Shown here: one piece after another, positions 25,224 to 33,926 of the stretch
How the letters are laid out: the number at the start of each line of letters is the position of its first letter
How positions within the stretch are numbered: position 1 is the first letter of the stretch
Assembly (NCBI GenBank): GCA_017545905.1
Contig: JAFWXL010000063.1
Span: forward strand, 1-41,752
From: Clostridia bacterium
Lineage (GTDB): Bacteria > Bacillota > Clostridia > Christensenellales > Aristaeellaceae
Reading direction: 5' to 3'
Length of the DNA stretch: 41,752 nt
The notes under the pieces: generated by a model
Told to the model about the DNA's origin: nothing
Seen by the model: only the letters and a program-made list of their open reading frames with translations
The model's database searches: none
Made by a program: the position numbers and the translations under genes

Positions 25224-26648
25224 ATGTCAACCCTTATCGATGCGGCTGTTTCCCTGTTTATCCGCACCGTGAATGCCATATATGCCCTGCTGTGGCATGA
25301 TCTGTTCGCCATTCCCCTGCCCGGCGGCACTTCACTTGGGCTTCCGCTTCTGGTCATTCTGCTGGTGCCTACCGGCGTCTATTTCACCATCCGCACGCGT
25401 GGCCTTCCTGTGCGTCTGCTGCCCGCCATGGCCCGCCTCTCTGTGGAAAAGCGCGGCACGGACAGCACGTCCCTCTCCGGCCTGCAGTCGCTCATCGTCT
25501 CCACCGCCACGCGCGTGGGTATGGGCAATCTGGTCGGCGTGGTCGCGGCGATCTCAGCCGGCGGCGCAGGCGCGGTGTTCTGGATGTGGGTGACTGCGCT
25601 CGTCGGCGCATCCACCGCATACATCGAGGCCGTGCTCGCCAGCATGTATAAGGAAAAGGATCCGCTCTACGGCGGCTACCGCGGCGGCCCTGCGCTCTAC
25701 ATTCATGCCCTTGCCGAAAAATGGCGCGGCAAAAAGCTGAAGAAATCCATTATGGCTGTCTGCTTTGCGGCTTCCGGCCTGATCTGCTGGTGCGGCATCA
25801 GCCAGGTCATCGGCAATTCCGTCTCTTCTGCCTTTGAAAATGCCTTCTCGATCCCGCCGCTGTATTCCACCATCTTCCTTGTCGCCGTCGCCGCGGTCAT
25901 CGTGCTGCGCAGGAATGCAACCGTCAAGGTGCTCGATGCGATCGTGCCGGTCATGGCGGGCGCATATTTCTTCATCACCATCTTCCTGATTGTGAAGAAC
26001 GCGGCACTGCTGCCGGGCGTCTTCGGGCGGATCTTCTCCGAGGCATTCGGCATCCGTCAGGCTGCCGCCGGCGGTTTTGGCGCTGTGCTCATGAACGGCG
26101 TCAAGCGCGGCCTGTTCTCCAATGAAGCCGGCTCCGGCTCCGCCCCCTGCTCAGCCGCCGCTGCCGAAACAGACCATCCGGCGAAGGTCGGCCTGCTTCA
26201 GGCCTTCGGCGTACTGATTGATACCATCATCATCTGCACCTGCACGGCGATGCTCATGCTGCTGGCGCCCGAGGAAGCGCTGGCAGGCCAGAGCGGCATG
26301 GGTCTGCTGCAGGCTGCCATGGTGCATCATCTGGGCGGCTTCGGTTCCATCTTCATCGCCGTCATCCTGTGGCTGTTCAGCTTCTCCACATTCATCGGCG
26401 TGCTGTTCTACGCCCGTTCCAATGTCGCCTATCTGTTCGGCGACCGCTGGAGCGCACAGACGGCCTACAAGGTTATCGCGCTGGTTATGCTCTTTATCGG
26501 CGGTCTGGCTGCGTACACGTTCGTGTGGGATCTGGGCGACGTGGGTATCGGCCTGATGACCATCTTCAATCTCATCGCGCTCTATCCGCTCGCCCCGCAG
26601 GCACTTACATGCCTCAGGGATTACGAAACGAACTGCAAAAACAGATAA
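25224..26648 (+). CDS. sodium:alanine/glycine symporter (AGCS family)
   Basis: 474 aa, about 11 helices. Family hallmarks visible: TRVGMGNLVGVVAAISAGGAGAV near residues 92-115, WMWVTALVGASTAYIEAVLA, YGGYRGGPALYI, and NEAGSGSAPCSAAAAETDHPAKVG near 294-317. These line the Na+ and amino-acid sites in AGCS carriers. The role is Na+-driven uptake of small amino acids. It is monocistronic and divergent from the GH3 gene. Confidence 0.93.
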   Translation: MSTLIDAAVSLFIRTVNAIYALLWHDLFAIPLPGGTSLGLPLLVILLVPTGVYFTIRTRGLPVRLLPAMARLSVEKRGTDSTSLSGLQSLIVSTATRVGMGNLVGVVAAISAGGAGAVFWMWVTALVGASTAYIEAVLASMYKEKDPLYGGYRGGPALYIHALAEKWRGKKLKKSIMAVCFAASGLICWCGISQVIGNSVSSAFENAFSIPPLYSTIFLVAVAAVIVLRRNATVKVLDAIVPVMAGAYFFITIFLIVKNAALLPGVFGRIFSEAFGIRQAAAGGFGAVLMNGVKRGLFSNEAGSGSAPCSAAAAETDHPAKVGLLQAFGVLIDTIIICTCTAMLMLLAPEEALAGQSGMGLLQAAMVHHLGGFGSIFIAVILWLFSFSTFIGVLFYARSNVAYLFGDRWSAQTAYKVIALVMLFIGGLAAYTFVWDLGDVGIGLMTIFNLIALYPLAPQALTCLRDYETNCKNR

Positions 26649-26669
26649 TCCCTGTATCCGCACAGCAGA

Positions 26670-26708
26670 GAAGGTCTTCCGGCACAGCGCCGGAAGACCT
26701 TCTTTTTT
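26670..26708. terminator. strong bidirectional terminator
   Basis: A perfect 14-bp stem, GAAGGTCTTCCGGC (26670-26683) with its complement (26689-26702), is followed by TTTTTT. It separates the convergent symporter gene and the small membrane protein gene. Confidence 0.9.
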
Positions 26709-26717
26709 CTTTCAGTA

Positions 26718-27284
26718 TTATTTCTTTTTCTTCTTCTCGCTGCCGCCCTTTGCCAGCTCAATGATTGTTCTGAGATTGAAAGTGGAGAGCTTATAGGGCT
26801 TCGTCCACTTGAGGCCGGTCGCCTTTTCCATAAACGGCATAAACTGCTTGAGTTCCTCGCCCAGCGACGCCTTTTCCAGCATATAGCCCGCCTGCTCATT
26901 CAGGCACAGATAGCAGAAACCCTCGTCTTCAATCAGGCGCGTCAGCTTGTTATAATTGACAACGTCCTGATTCTTGGCAAAGAGCACGAAATGCTTGTCA
27001 TAGAACTCATATTTGTTCTGCGGATACACGCCGCCCAGCGCCTTCTTGATATTGTCCGCCTGATTCTTCGCAGGCAGATTCAGACTCGCCAGCATCCAGC
27101 AGCCGATCATCATAAAGATAATGCCCACCATGCTCTCCATGTTCCACACGCCAAGAACCGTCAGCGTAATCGCTGTGAACGCCATGAGCACCTTGCGCCC
27201 GAAGAAGAACGTATCGTCCATCGTGCGGCACATGCGCAGGATCGTATCCTGGGTATGATGGATATGTGCAGTAAATCGCTTCAT
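26718..27284 (-). CDS. uncharacterised small membrane protein (YcxB-like)
   Basis: 188 aa. A polar N-terminus (MKRFTAHIHHTQDTILRMCR) leads to two hydrophobic helices (about residues 30-70), then a soluble domain with YEFYDKHFVLFAKNQDVVNYNKLTRLIED. This two-helix plus small beta-rich domain layout recalls YcxB-like proteins, but the match is by layout only. The C-terminus is a Lys run. ATG at 27284 after GAGGGG; the longer frame to 27542 overlaps the DMT transporter. It is 26 nt after the DMT gene, so it is probably co-transcribed. Confidence 0.6.
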   Translation of the reverse strand: MKRFTAHIHHTQDTILRMCRTMDDTFFFGRKVLMAFTAITLTVLGVWNMESMVGIIFMMIGCWMLASLNLPAKNQADNIKKALGGVYPQNKYEFYDKHFVLFAKNQDVVNYNKLTRLIEDEGFCYLCLNEQAGYMLEKASLGEELKQFMPFMEKATGLKWTKPYKLSTFNLRTIIELAKGGSEKKKKK

Positions 27285-27310
27285 GACTTGCCCCTCATCT
27301 TTCTGTGTTT

Positions 27311-28198
27311 TTATCGTTCGGAAAGCTCGCTGATGACCGTCGCCCCCAGCACAAGCGCCGCGCCGGCAGCGCCGGCCGGCGTCATACGCTCGCCAAGCAG
27401 CAGCGCGGACAGAAAAATCGCCACCACAGGGTCGATATAGCTGAGCAGCGCCACCGTCTGTGCGCGCAGCGCAGACATGCATCCAAAGTACAGCCAGTAT
27501 GCCATGCCCGTATGCACCACGCCCACCAACAGCAGCAGCCACGCGCCCGGCTGCATGCTCACCGCCGTAAGGTTTTCTGTGAGCAGCGTATAGGGCAGCA
27601 GCAGCACCGCAGACGTGCCCAGCTGCACGATGGTCTTGTCATAGGCGGAAATCCCGTGAATCCGCTTATTCGTCAGGATCACGCCAGCATACAGCGCCGC
27701 CGCGCCAAGCCCGAAGAGCACGCCCGCAATCTCCTGCACGCCCGCAAATCCAGTCTGCAGAATGCCCGAAACGAGCACCATGCCCGCAAGCGCACCCAGC
27801 ACACAGGCCAGCTTGACGCCGGTCAGCCGCTCGCCAAGCAGCACGGGCGACACAAGGATGACGATGATCGGCGCCATATAGTAGCACAGCGTCGCCGTCG
27901 CCACGGATGTATAGCGGTAAGCCTCAAACAGCGCAATCCAGTTGAATCCCAGCAGCGCGCCGGAAAGCAGCAGCATCGGCGCATTGGCGCGGATAGCGCC
28001 GCGATCCATGCGCTGCCCGCGAAGACGCAGCACGGCCAGCAGAAACAGCATGCCGATCAGGCCGCGCATCATCGCAATCAGGCTCGACGGCAGCGGAATG
28101 TGCCGCCTGAAAATGCCGATTGTACCAAAGATGACCATGGAGACAATCAGAGAAAACAGCGCGCCGTTTTCCGCCTTCTGCCCGATATTACGATTCAT
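27311..28198 (-). CDS. EamA/DMT-family transporter
   Basis: 295 aa, ten predicted helices in two EamA repeats. The first repeat contains IFGTIGIFRRHIPLPSSLIA and GFNWIALFEAYRYTSVATATL; the second has AALYAGVILTNKRI and ALLLGERMTPAGAAGAALVLG. The family exports metabolites such as amino acids or nucleosides; substrate unknown. ATG at 28198 with AGGAA about 12 nt upstream. It heads a two-gene transcript with the YcxB-like gene. Confidence 0.88.
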   Translation of the reverse strand: MNRNIGQKAENGALFSLIVSMVIFGTIGIFRRHIPLPSSLIAMMRGLIGMLFLLAVLRLRGQRMDRGAIRANAPMLLLSGALLGFNWIALFEAYRYTSVATATLCYYMAPIIVILVSPVLLGERLTGVKLACVLGALAGMVLVSGILQTGFAGVQEIAGVLFGLGAAALYAGVILTNKRIHGISAYDKTIVQLGTSAVLLLPYTLLTENLTAVSMQPGAWLLLLVGVVHTGMAYWLYFGCMSALRAQTVALLSYIDPVVAIFLSALLLGERMTPAGAAGAALVLGATVISELSER

Positions 28199-28260
28199 AC
28201 GCTCATGTTCCTCATTTCCCGATGCGCCCGTCCTGCCGGTCAAAGCATCGTAATCGTATT

Positions 28261-28289
28261 ATTTTAGCATATCCCGGCGTCGGCTTCAA
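28261..28289 (-). promoter_or_regulatory. promoter of the DMT transporter operon
   Basis: Minus strand: TTGAAG (28284-28289), 17-bp spacer, TAAAAT (28261-28266). Confidence 0.65.
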
Positions 28290-28318
28290 GGCAGCTGTGC
28301 GCATCTGTCCATGCAGTC

Positions 28319-28347
28319 AAAAATCCCCGTCCGGATTCCGTCGGGGA
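28319..28347 (-). terminator. terminator after the SDR gene
   Basis: Minus strand: TCCCCG with CGGGGA plus an inner CGG/CCG pairing (28324-28347), then TTTTT (28319-28323). Confidence 0.8.
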
Positions 28348-28354
28348 CTGCGCG

Positions 28355-29083
28355 TTATTCCTCCAGCGACCAGCCGTGGTCGCCGTGATAGATCATCATC
28401 TTTGTCATGCCGCCGTCAATGCAGATATTTTCGCCTGTGATGAACCCGGCTTTGTCCGAGCACAGAAACAGCACCATCTGCGCGATATCCTGCGGATTGC
28501 CGACACGCCCCGCCGGCTGCTGCACGGCGTCCGGCCCTTCGTAATGCGTATAGGCCGTATCGATCCAGCCGGGCGAAATCGAATTGACGCGTACCCTGCC
28601 CGCAAGGCTCACCGCCAGCGCATGCGTCAGCGCCGCAATGCCGCCCTTTGCCGCAGTGTAGCTCTCCGTCTGCTTCTGGCTCATCCTGTCGCGCGAAGAC
28701 GAGATATTGATGATCGAACCGTCCGGCGCAAAATGCGGTGCAAAGAGCTTGGCGAGATAAAACGGCGCTGTCACACCGACGGCAAGCGCATATTCAAATT
28801 CCTCATAGGAACAACTGTCAATGCCCTTCATCAGCGGCAGCGCATTATTGACCAGCATATCAACACGCCCGTGCGCGGCAAGCACCTCGCCGGCAAAGCG
28901 CTCCAGCGTCGCCTTGTCCGCCAGATCGCCAACAAAGTGCTCGCCGTCCGCCTTGTCAATCACATATACATGCGCACCCTGCTTTTTGAATTCTTCAGCG
29001 ATGCAGCGCCCAATGCCGTTGGCGCCGCCGGTCACCACAACCACCCTGCCGGTAAACACAGGCGTTTCCCTCCGTTTCGTCAT
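28355..29083 (-). CDS. SDR-family oxidoreductase
   Basis: 242 aa, a classical short-chain dehydrogenase. The nucleotide-binding TGGANGIG (18-25), NNA, the catalytic Ser in INISSSRD, and the YxxxK motif in SYTAAKGG are all present, with the SPGWIDT loop after. Asp in VIDKADG suggests NAD(H) preference. Substrate is unknown; close families include gluconate-5-dehydrogenase and 3-oxoacyl reductases. It follows the unknown 159-aa gene by 4 nt. Confidence 0.88.
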   Translation of the reverse strand: MTKRRETPVFTGRVVVVTGGANGIGRCIAEEFKKQGAHVYVIDKADGEHFVGDLADKATLERFAGEVLAAHGRVDMLVNNALPLMKGIDSCSYEEFEYALAVGVTAPFYLAKLFAPHFAPDGSIINISSSRDRMSQKQTESYTAAKGGIAALTHALAVSLAGRVRVNSISPGWIDTAYTHYEGPDAVQQPAGRVGNPQDIAQMVLFLCSDKAGFITGENICIDGGMTKMMIYHGDHGWSLEE

Positions 29084-29087
29084 GAGG

Positions 29088-29567
29088 TCATTTCACGCGC
29101 ACGCGCGTTTTTCCGTTGGTCAGGTAGACTTTTTCAGGATACGTATCCAGCGCGTTGAACTCAAAGAAGACCTCTTTAGCGCCCGCCTCGGTCATACCGC
29201 GCGCGCCGTCCATCGCCTTTTTGATGATATTGCCCTCCCCATCTGTGAGCACCGCGTCCTTTGCCCAGCTTTTATTAACCTCGGCCGCGCTCCATGTTCT
29301 GTCCACCTCAAACATGCCTGCCGCCATCTTCTTGTCCCTGTTCATCTGTGCCGCCAGCGCATCCGGCTTTGGCTCCATCGCCACGCACAAATACAGATGA
29401 GCGGACGCCTCGATGACATGCACGCTTGCCGCAATGCTCTCGCCCAGATCCGTCAGCGCGCGCATGGTGGTCGTCGTATTCGGCGAGACACGCTTGCGCT
29501 TGGGCTCCTGTGCGTCAGGCTCCCTGGCAAACAGCTTTTCCAGCAGTTTCGCAGCGCGGTTCATCAT
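29088..29567 (-). CDS. hypothetical soluble protein
   Basis: 159 aa, not recognised. It has a basic N-terminus (RAAKLLEKLFAREP), a central segment with TTTTMRALTDLGESIAAS, and no membrane helix or signal. I chose the ATG at 29567, which lies 7-8 nt after AAAGGGGG; a TTG two codons earlier is too close to the ribosome site. It precedes the SDR gene by 4 nt, so both share a transcript. A weak TTGTCA/TATAGA pair upstream (about 29610-29655) has a long spacer and is not annotated as a promoter. Confidence 0.6.
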   Translation of the reverse strand: MMNRAAKLLEKLFAREPDAQEPKRKRVSPNTTTTMRALTDLGESIAASVHVIEASAHLYLCVAMEPKPDALAAQMNRDKKMAAGMFEVDRTWSAAEVNKSWAKDAVLTDGEGNIIKKAMDGARGMTEAGAKEVFFEFNALDTYPEKVYLTNGKTRVRVK

Positions 29568-29740
29568 GGGCAAATCCCCCTTTTTCGGGCATTGATATCT
29601 TCAGAAGATGCTTTCTATATATTCTATACCATTTGACGATAAAAAACTGACAAAATATCCGGATTGCGTGAAAATTTGTAAAAAATACAAGGATTCATCC
29701 CCGATTCACACATTCATCCGTGCCAAATATGCCAAAACGA

Positions 29741-29766
29741 CAAAAGGATTGCCTGTGCGGCAATCC
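29741..29766 (-). terminator. terminator after the GH88 gene
   Basis: Minus strand: GGATTGCC with GGCAATCC (29746-29753 and 29759-29766), loop of five, then TTTTG. Confidence 0.8.
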
Positions 29767-29783
29767 CTTGATCGCATTCAGTG

Positions 29784-30893
29784 TCAGATCCAGAGCATCG
29801 GATCGGTTCCATTCAGCTTGGCAAGCGCCTCCACAAGGAAGTAATCGCCATAGGTGATGTTGTTGTGCCTGCCCACGCCGTCGTCGTGATAGCTGGCCGT
29901 GCAGTGCGTAAGGATGCCGCAGATGCTGTCCGTAAAGTCGCAGCAGCTGTCAATCATCGCATCAAGCATGCGCTCGGCTGCCTCGCGGTATGCCGGGCAC
30001 TCCGTTTCCCGCGCCAGTTCGATCAGGCCGCAGGCCGCAATCGCGCCGGCCATGTTGTCCACGCGCTCCTCCCCCGCCGGCTGGCAGAAATCAGAATCAG
30101 TGAGCCCATCCTCGCGGATATGGGCGACAAAGTAATCCGCAATGCGGCGCGCCGTGTTCAGATAGCGTTCGTCCTTCGTATTCATCCAGGCCAGCGTGAA
30201 GCCGTACAAGCCCCACGCCTGTCCGCGCGACCAGCTCGAGCCAAGGCAATAGCCCTGACCGGCCACCTCGCCCACGCGGGCGCCTGTTTCAGGATCGAAT
30301 TCCACGATATGCGCCACAGATCCGTTTTCGCGCAGGAACTCGCGCATCGTCATATCCGCATGCAGGCGGGCGACCTTTTCAAAGCGCGGGTCTTCCGTCA
30401 TCCTCGTCGCGCGCCAAAGCAGCGACAGGTTCATCATGCAGTCAATGATAGCGTAGCCCATCTTATGCTTTTCATTCCATGCGCGGATATAGCCCACCGG
30501 GCTGTAGCGGCCCATGAGCAGATTGGCCGCATGCAGCGTATCCAGCGCCGCCTGCTCATCGCCCTCGAGCTTGTCATGTGCGCCGCAGGAGAGCAGATAC
30601 ATGAAGCCCACATCGTGATTGAGATAACGGAAAGCGCGAAGCTCCGCCGTCAGCAGCGCCTCAGCGCGCAGCGCTTCGGTTTTGAATTGCTCATCCTTTG
30701 TTGCCGTGTACAGCTGCCACATCAGGCCCGGCCAGAAACCGCCCGTCCACCAGCTGTTTCCGTCATAGGGCGAAGTGATCCACTTGCCGCCTGCGCTCTT
30801 ATAGGGCAAAATGCCCTCCTGAGCGGCCAGCTTCGCGCTGCGGCGGAATTTTTCGGCGATCTTTTCTGCAATCGCGGCCGGATTGTTGCGCAT
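29784..30893 (-). CDS. GH88 unsaturated glucuronyl hydrolase
   Basis: 369 aa, the full GH88 (alpha/alpha)6-barrel length. Catalytic aspartates: Asp94 in NHDVGF and Asp151 in AIIDCMMN; the aromatic motif WWTGGFWPG and CLGSSWSRGQAWGLYG are typical. The enzyme hydrates the 4,5-double bond of unsaturated uronic acids at the non-reducing end of lyase products, releasing the uronate. No signal peptide, so it is cytoplasmic. It follows the heparinase II/III-like gene by 28 nt: lyase, then hydrolase, in one pathway. Confidence 0.92.
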   Translation of the reverse strand: MRNNPAAIAEKIAEKFRRSAKLAAQEGILPYKSAGGKWITSPYDGNSWWTGGFWPGLMWQLYTATKDEQFKTEALRAEALLTAELRAFRYLNHDVGFMYLLSCGAHDKLEGDEQAALDTLHAANLLMGRYSPVGYIRAWNEKHKMGYAIIDCMMNLSLLWRATRMTEDPRFEKVARLHADMTMREFLRENGSVAHIVEFDPETGARVGEVAGQGYCLGSSWSRGQAWGLYGFTLAWMNTKDERYLNTARRIADYFVAHIREDGLTDSDFCQPAGEERVDNMAGAIAACGLIELARETECPAYREAAERMLDAMIDSCCDFTDSICGILTHCTASYHDDGVGRHNNITYGDYFLVEALAKLNGTDPMLWI

Positions 30894-30921
30894 TATCGGT
30901 TTCCTCCTTTGCAGCGCGGCG

Positions 30922-32739
30922 TCAGCCGTCCGCTCGTCTGATCGTAAAGGTTACATCATGTGCCGTTTCTGCTCCGGCGGCAAGTATAAGCCGCCACAAG
31001 CTGCCCGGAAAGGACTTCGCCATGCGCGCGTCGCTCACGGGGATCTCCTCGACCCGTGCTGCCAGATTCGCATCATGCAGGATTTCAACTGTGCCGGCCT
31101 TTACAAAGCCATGCCCGGTTTCAGGCTGATGACGCAGCATGAACACCCATGCCGTTTCCCTCTCATCCTGCAATGCGATCACGTCATGCACGACAAGCGC
31201 TCCGTCCTGCAGCGACATGCTTCGCTCGCAGCGCACAAGCGCCGCCCCGTCCGGATATGCATCCGCAATATCCAGCGCAAGGCCTCCCTCCAGCCGGCGC
31301 ACATGCTTTGCGCGGAAAGCTTCGCCCGGCTGCTGCTCATATCCGCCGATGACGGGCAGATTGTGATAGGCCGACCGGGTATTGAAGAGCGTGTAGCGCT
31401 CTCCGGCAAATGTCTTGGCGGTATAGGTCATGTTGCCTGCATCCACAATCTCCGGTTCGCCGTCCACATAGAGCATGAACGAGCCCACATCATTATGATT
31501 GTGGCTCTCTGCGTTGTGTCCGCCCTTGGCGCACAGAATCATGCCGCCGCGCTCACATACGCGCAGCTGCAGATCGGGCAGCCATACATCGCGCTCCGCC
31601 TTCTGCTGCGGCACAGCCTTTGCCGCAGGATGGAACAGACGCATGAGCAGGCGTGAAAAATGCGGAATATCGCCGATCTGCTGCGAAGGCGTGCCGCGCA
31701 GGCTGACGCCCATCGCGGCAAGCGCGCTATCGCCCAGCTTTTCGCCTGCCGTCTGCAGCCGCTCGCCGCACAGGAACGGCTTTGCATCGCAGTCGGCAAA
31801 ATTGACAAACCATCCGTTTTTCAGCTGCGTCTTCAGCGGAAAATCCAGAATGCTGCGGATCTTGTCCACATGCCAGAAGGTCATCTGTCCGTCCGTCGCG
31901 CTTTCAAGCAGCTCAAGACAGTCCATCAGCGAGCCGCCTGCCATGTTGTAATACGCCGTACCCTCGTCGCAGCCCCCATCCTGCGGCAGGATGGCCAGCC
32001 AGCGATCCAGCATCCGGCAGGCGCGATCGCACATGGCGGCAAAGCGCAGCGGATCATGCCAGACAAGCGACGCTGTGATCAGGATATTGGAGATGATCCA
32101 CGGCGTCCAGTTGCACAGATCCCTGCGGATAAAGCCCATCCACCAGAAATCATCCCGGGTCATGAACGGCGTGAGCACGCGCTTTTCAATCTCGGACAGG
32201 ATGCGCCTCTTAATCACCGGCGCTTCTGCGTCGAGCGCATCGCCCACCAGATGGCAGGTATACGCCAGCACCATCGCCGTCTGCGCGGAAAACAGATCGA
32301 CATACCGGTCATCTACGTCCGGCAGGGGCTTTTGCGACGGCTTTACCGTACCCGGGAAGGGATTGACATTGTGCGCCGAGATCACCCAGCTGCTCTCCTC
32401 GCAGATCGTCCATACGCCGTCGATAACGTCCGCCAGCGCCTCATCCGTACCTGTCAGGCACATGTGCATCACGGCGGCAATCAGCTTTTTGCGCCGCAGG
32501 AAATACGGATCTTCATACGCTTTCCGGCTGCCGGTTTTGACAAACGCCATAAACTGCGTCGCCGTGAGCATGGGATAAGGCGTATCCTTCAGCCGGCCGT
32601 ACAGGGCAAGCAGATCCTCGCGGTCGCCGCCTTCCACCTTCTCCCACGCTGCGCGGTCACGCATGGGCGGAAACGGGCACACCGGCATCGCCTTGATCAG
32701 CGAGCGGATATCGTGCGCATCCAGATACGTGCCAAACAT
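30922..32739 (-). CDS. heparinase II/III-family polysaccharide lyase (cytoplasmic)
   Basis: 605 aa. An N-terminal (alpha/alpha) toroid holds CNWTPW (209-214) and DGGCDEGTAYYNMAGG (254-269); the C-terminal beta-sandwich holds GGHNAESHNHNDVGSF (406-421), the hallmark of the family. No signal peptide is visible at MFGTYLDAHD, so the substrate is an imported oligosaccharide. Glycosaminoglycan, alginate or related uronate glycans are possible. The ATG at 32739 is preceded by AAAGGGG. A structured repeat separates it from the ABC permease genes upstream, but gene order and the GH88 gene after it support one locus. Confidence 0.87.
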   Translation of the reverse strand: MFGTYLDAHDIRSLIKAMPVCPFPPMRDRAAWEKVEGGDREDLLALYGRLKDTPYPMLTATQFMAFVKTGSRKAYEDPYFLRRKKLIAAVMHMCLTGTDEALADVIDGVWTICEESSWVISAHNVNPFPGTVKPSQKPLPDVDDRYVDLFSAQTAMVLAYTCHLVGDALDAEAPVIKRRILSEIEKRVLTPFMTRDDFWWMGFIRRDLCNWTPWIISNILITASLVWHDPLRFAAMCDRACRMLDRWLAILPQDGGCDEGTAYYNMAGGSLMDCLELLESATDGQMTFWHVDKIRSILDFPLKTQLKNGWFVNFADCDAKPFLCGERLQTAGEKLGDSALAAMGVSLRGTPSQQIGDIPHFSRLLMRLFHPAAKAVPQQKAERDVWLPDLQLRVCERGGMILCAKGGHNAESHNHNDVGSFMLYVDGEPEIVDAGNMTYTAKTFAGERYTLFNTRSAYHNLPVIGGYEQQPGEAFRAKHVRRLEGGLALDIADAYPDGAALVRCERSMSLQDGALVVHDVIALQDERETAWVFMLRHQPETGHGFVKAGTVEILHDANLAARVEEIPVSDARMAKSFPGSLWRLILAAGAETAHDVTFTIRRADG

Positions 32740-32776
32740 ACGCTTCCCCTTTCCCGGGCTGCCGCCCAAACCCGCA

Positions 32777-33016
32777 TGAGGGATTTCATCCCTCAGACTT
32801 CCGGGAAACTCGCATAGTCGCGCAAGCGCTCCTTGCGATTCCCGACGCTTTGCCTGCCTGTTTCGCCCACTGGGCGCGGCAGGCTTTGGTCCCTTCTCCG
32901 CTTCGCGGCGGTCTCAAGCAATACAATCTTCATCCCTCCGCTGCGCGCATGCGCGCAGCGAAGAAGGGTCAAGGGATAAAACTCCCTGCAGGGGTATGGG
33001 GACGGCGTCCCCATAC
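32777..33016. repeat. hairpin-rich intergenic element, about 240 bp
   Basis: The 290-nt gap between permease and lyase genes holds five consecutive inverted repeats: 32777-32795 (TGAGGGAT arms), 32821-32837 (CGCAAG arms), 32852-32884 (GCCTGCC arms), 32939-32960 (a perfect 22-nt palindrome) and 32994-33016 (GTATGGGGAC arms). The motif AGTCTGAGGGAT recurs in the terminator at 12149-12184. An open frame across it (32793-33014) has no gene-like features. This looks like a dispersed structured intergenic repeat; copy number cannot be judged from one copy. Confidence 0.6.
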
Positions 33017-33029
33017 GTCTCCCGTAATC

Positions 33030-33908
33030 TTAGCCCTTCAGGCCGGAGGTGGCAATGCCCTCAATGAAGTACTTCTGCAGGCACAGGAACACGACGGAAA
33101 CCGGCAGCAGCGAGCACAGCGAAGCCGCCATGATCAGGTGATAATCGCTGGAATTCTCCTGAATGAAGCGGCGCAGACCGACCTGAATGGTCTTGTTCAC
33201 ATCGCGGGTCAGATAGATCATCGGGCCCATGTAGTCGTTCCACGTACCGACAAAGGTGAAGATAACCAGCGTTGCAATCGCCGCCTTGGACAGCGGCAGC
33301 ATGATGCGCGCCCAGATGCCGTATTCGGACAGGCCGTCGATGCGGGCCGCCTCGCACAGCTCTGTCGGCACGCCCTGATAGAACTGACGCATGAGGAACA
33401 CGCCGAACGCACTGAATGCCTGCAGCACTACCATCGCCCAGAGCGTATCATACAGACCCATGGAACGCATCATGATGAACTGCGGCAGCATATATGCCTG
33501 CCACGGCACGGCGATGGTCGCGATATACGCCAGAAAGAGCACATCGCGGCCCTTAAAATTAAGCTTGGCAAACGCATACGCTGCAAAGGAGGACGTGAGC
33601 GTCTGCAGGAAGGTGACGACGATGGCGATGAACGCCGTATTCTTGAAATAGGTCAGCAGCGGCACCTTCTGCCAGATGAGCATATAGTTTTCCCAGCGGA
33701 AGGTTTCCGGAATCCACTTCATCGGATAGGCGAAGACCTCGCGATCCAGCTTGAGCGAAGAGGAGATCATCCATACGAAGGGGATCAGCGTAAAGAGCGC
33801 CACGCCGGTGAGCACGATATACAGCGCGATCTTGCCGGCCAGCTGCAGCGCAGGGTTGTCCTTTTTGATCTGTCTGCCAGTCTGCTTGGAAGCAACAGCC
33901 TCACTCAT
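33030..33908 (-). CDS. carbohydrate ABC transporter permease (MalG type)
   Basis: 292 aa, six helices. The EAA loop that contacts the ATPase is EAARIDGLSEYGIWARIMLP. The N-terminus KKDNPALQLAGKIALYIVL and C-terminal QKYFIEGIATSGLKG are typical of CUT1-family MalG-like permeases. It starts 18 nt after the partner permease gene. No ATPase gene is in the locus, so a shared MsmK/UgpC-like ATPase encoded elsewhere is probably used. Confidence 0.92.
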   Translation of the reverse strand: MSEAVASKQTGRQIKKDNPALQLAGKIALYIVLTGVALFTLIPFVWMISSSLKLDREVFAYPMKWIPETFRWENYMLIWQKVPLLTYFKNTAFIAIVVTFLQTLTSSFAAYAFAKLNFKGRDVLFLAYIATIAVPWQAYMLPQFIMMRSMGLYDTLWAMVVLQAFSAFGVFLMRQFYQGVPTELCEAARIDGLSEYGIWARIMLPLSKAAIATLVIFTFVGTWNDYMGPMIYLTRDVNKTIQVGLRRFIQENSSDYHLIMAASLCSLLPVSVVFLCLQKYFIEGIATSGLKG

Positions 33909-33926
33909 GATGAATGTCCTCCTTTC

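Noticed and set aside
28199..28243. Upstream extension of the DMT transporter
   Set aside because: The residues before 28198 (MTGRTGASGNEEHER) are hydrophilic, unlike the family, and the later ATG has a ribosome site.
32793..33014. 73-aa minus-strand frame in the intergenic repeat
   Set aside because: It spans several hairpins, has no ribosome site and no family; treated as part of the repeat.
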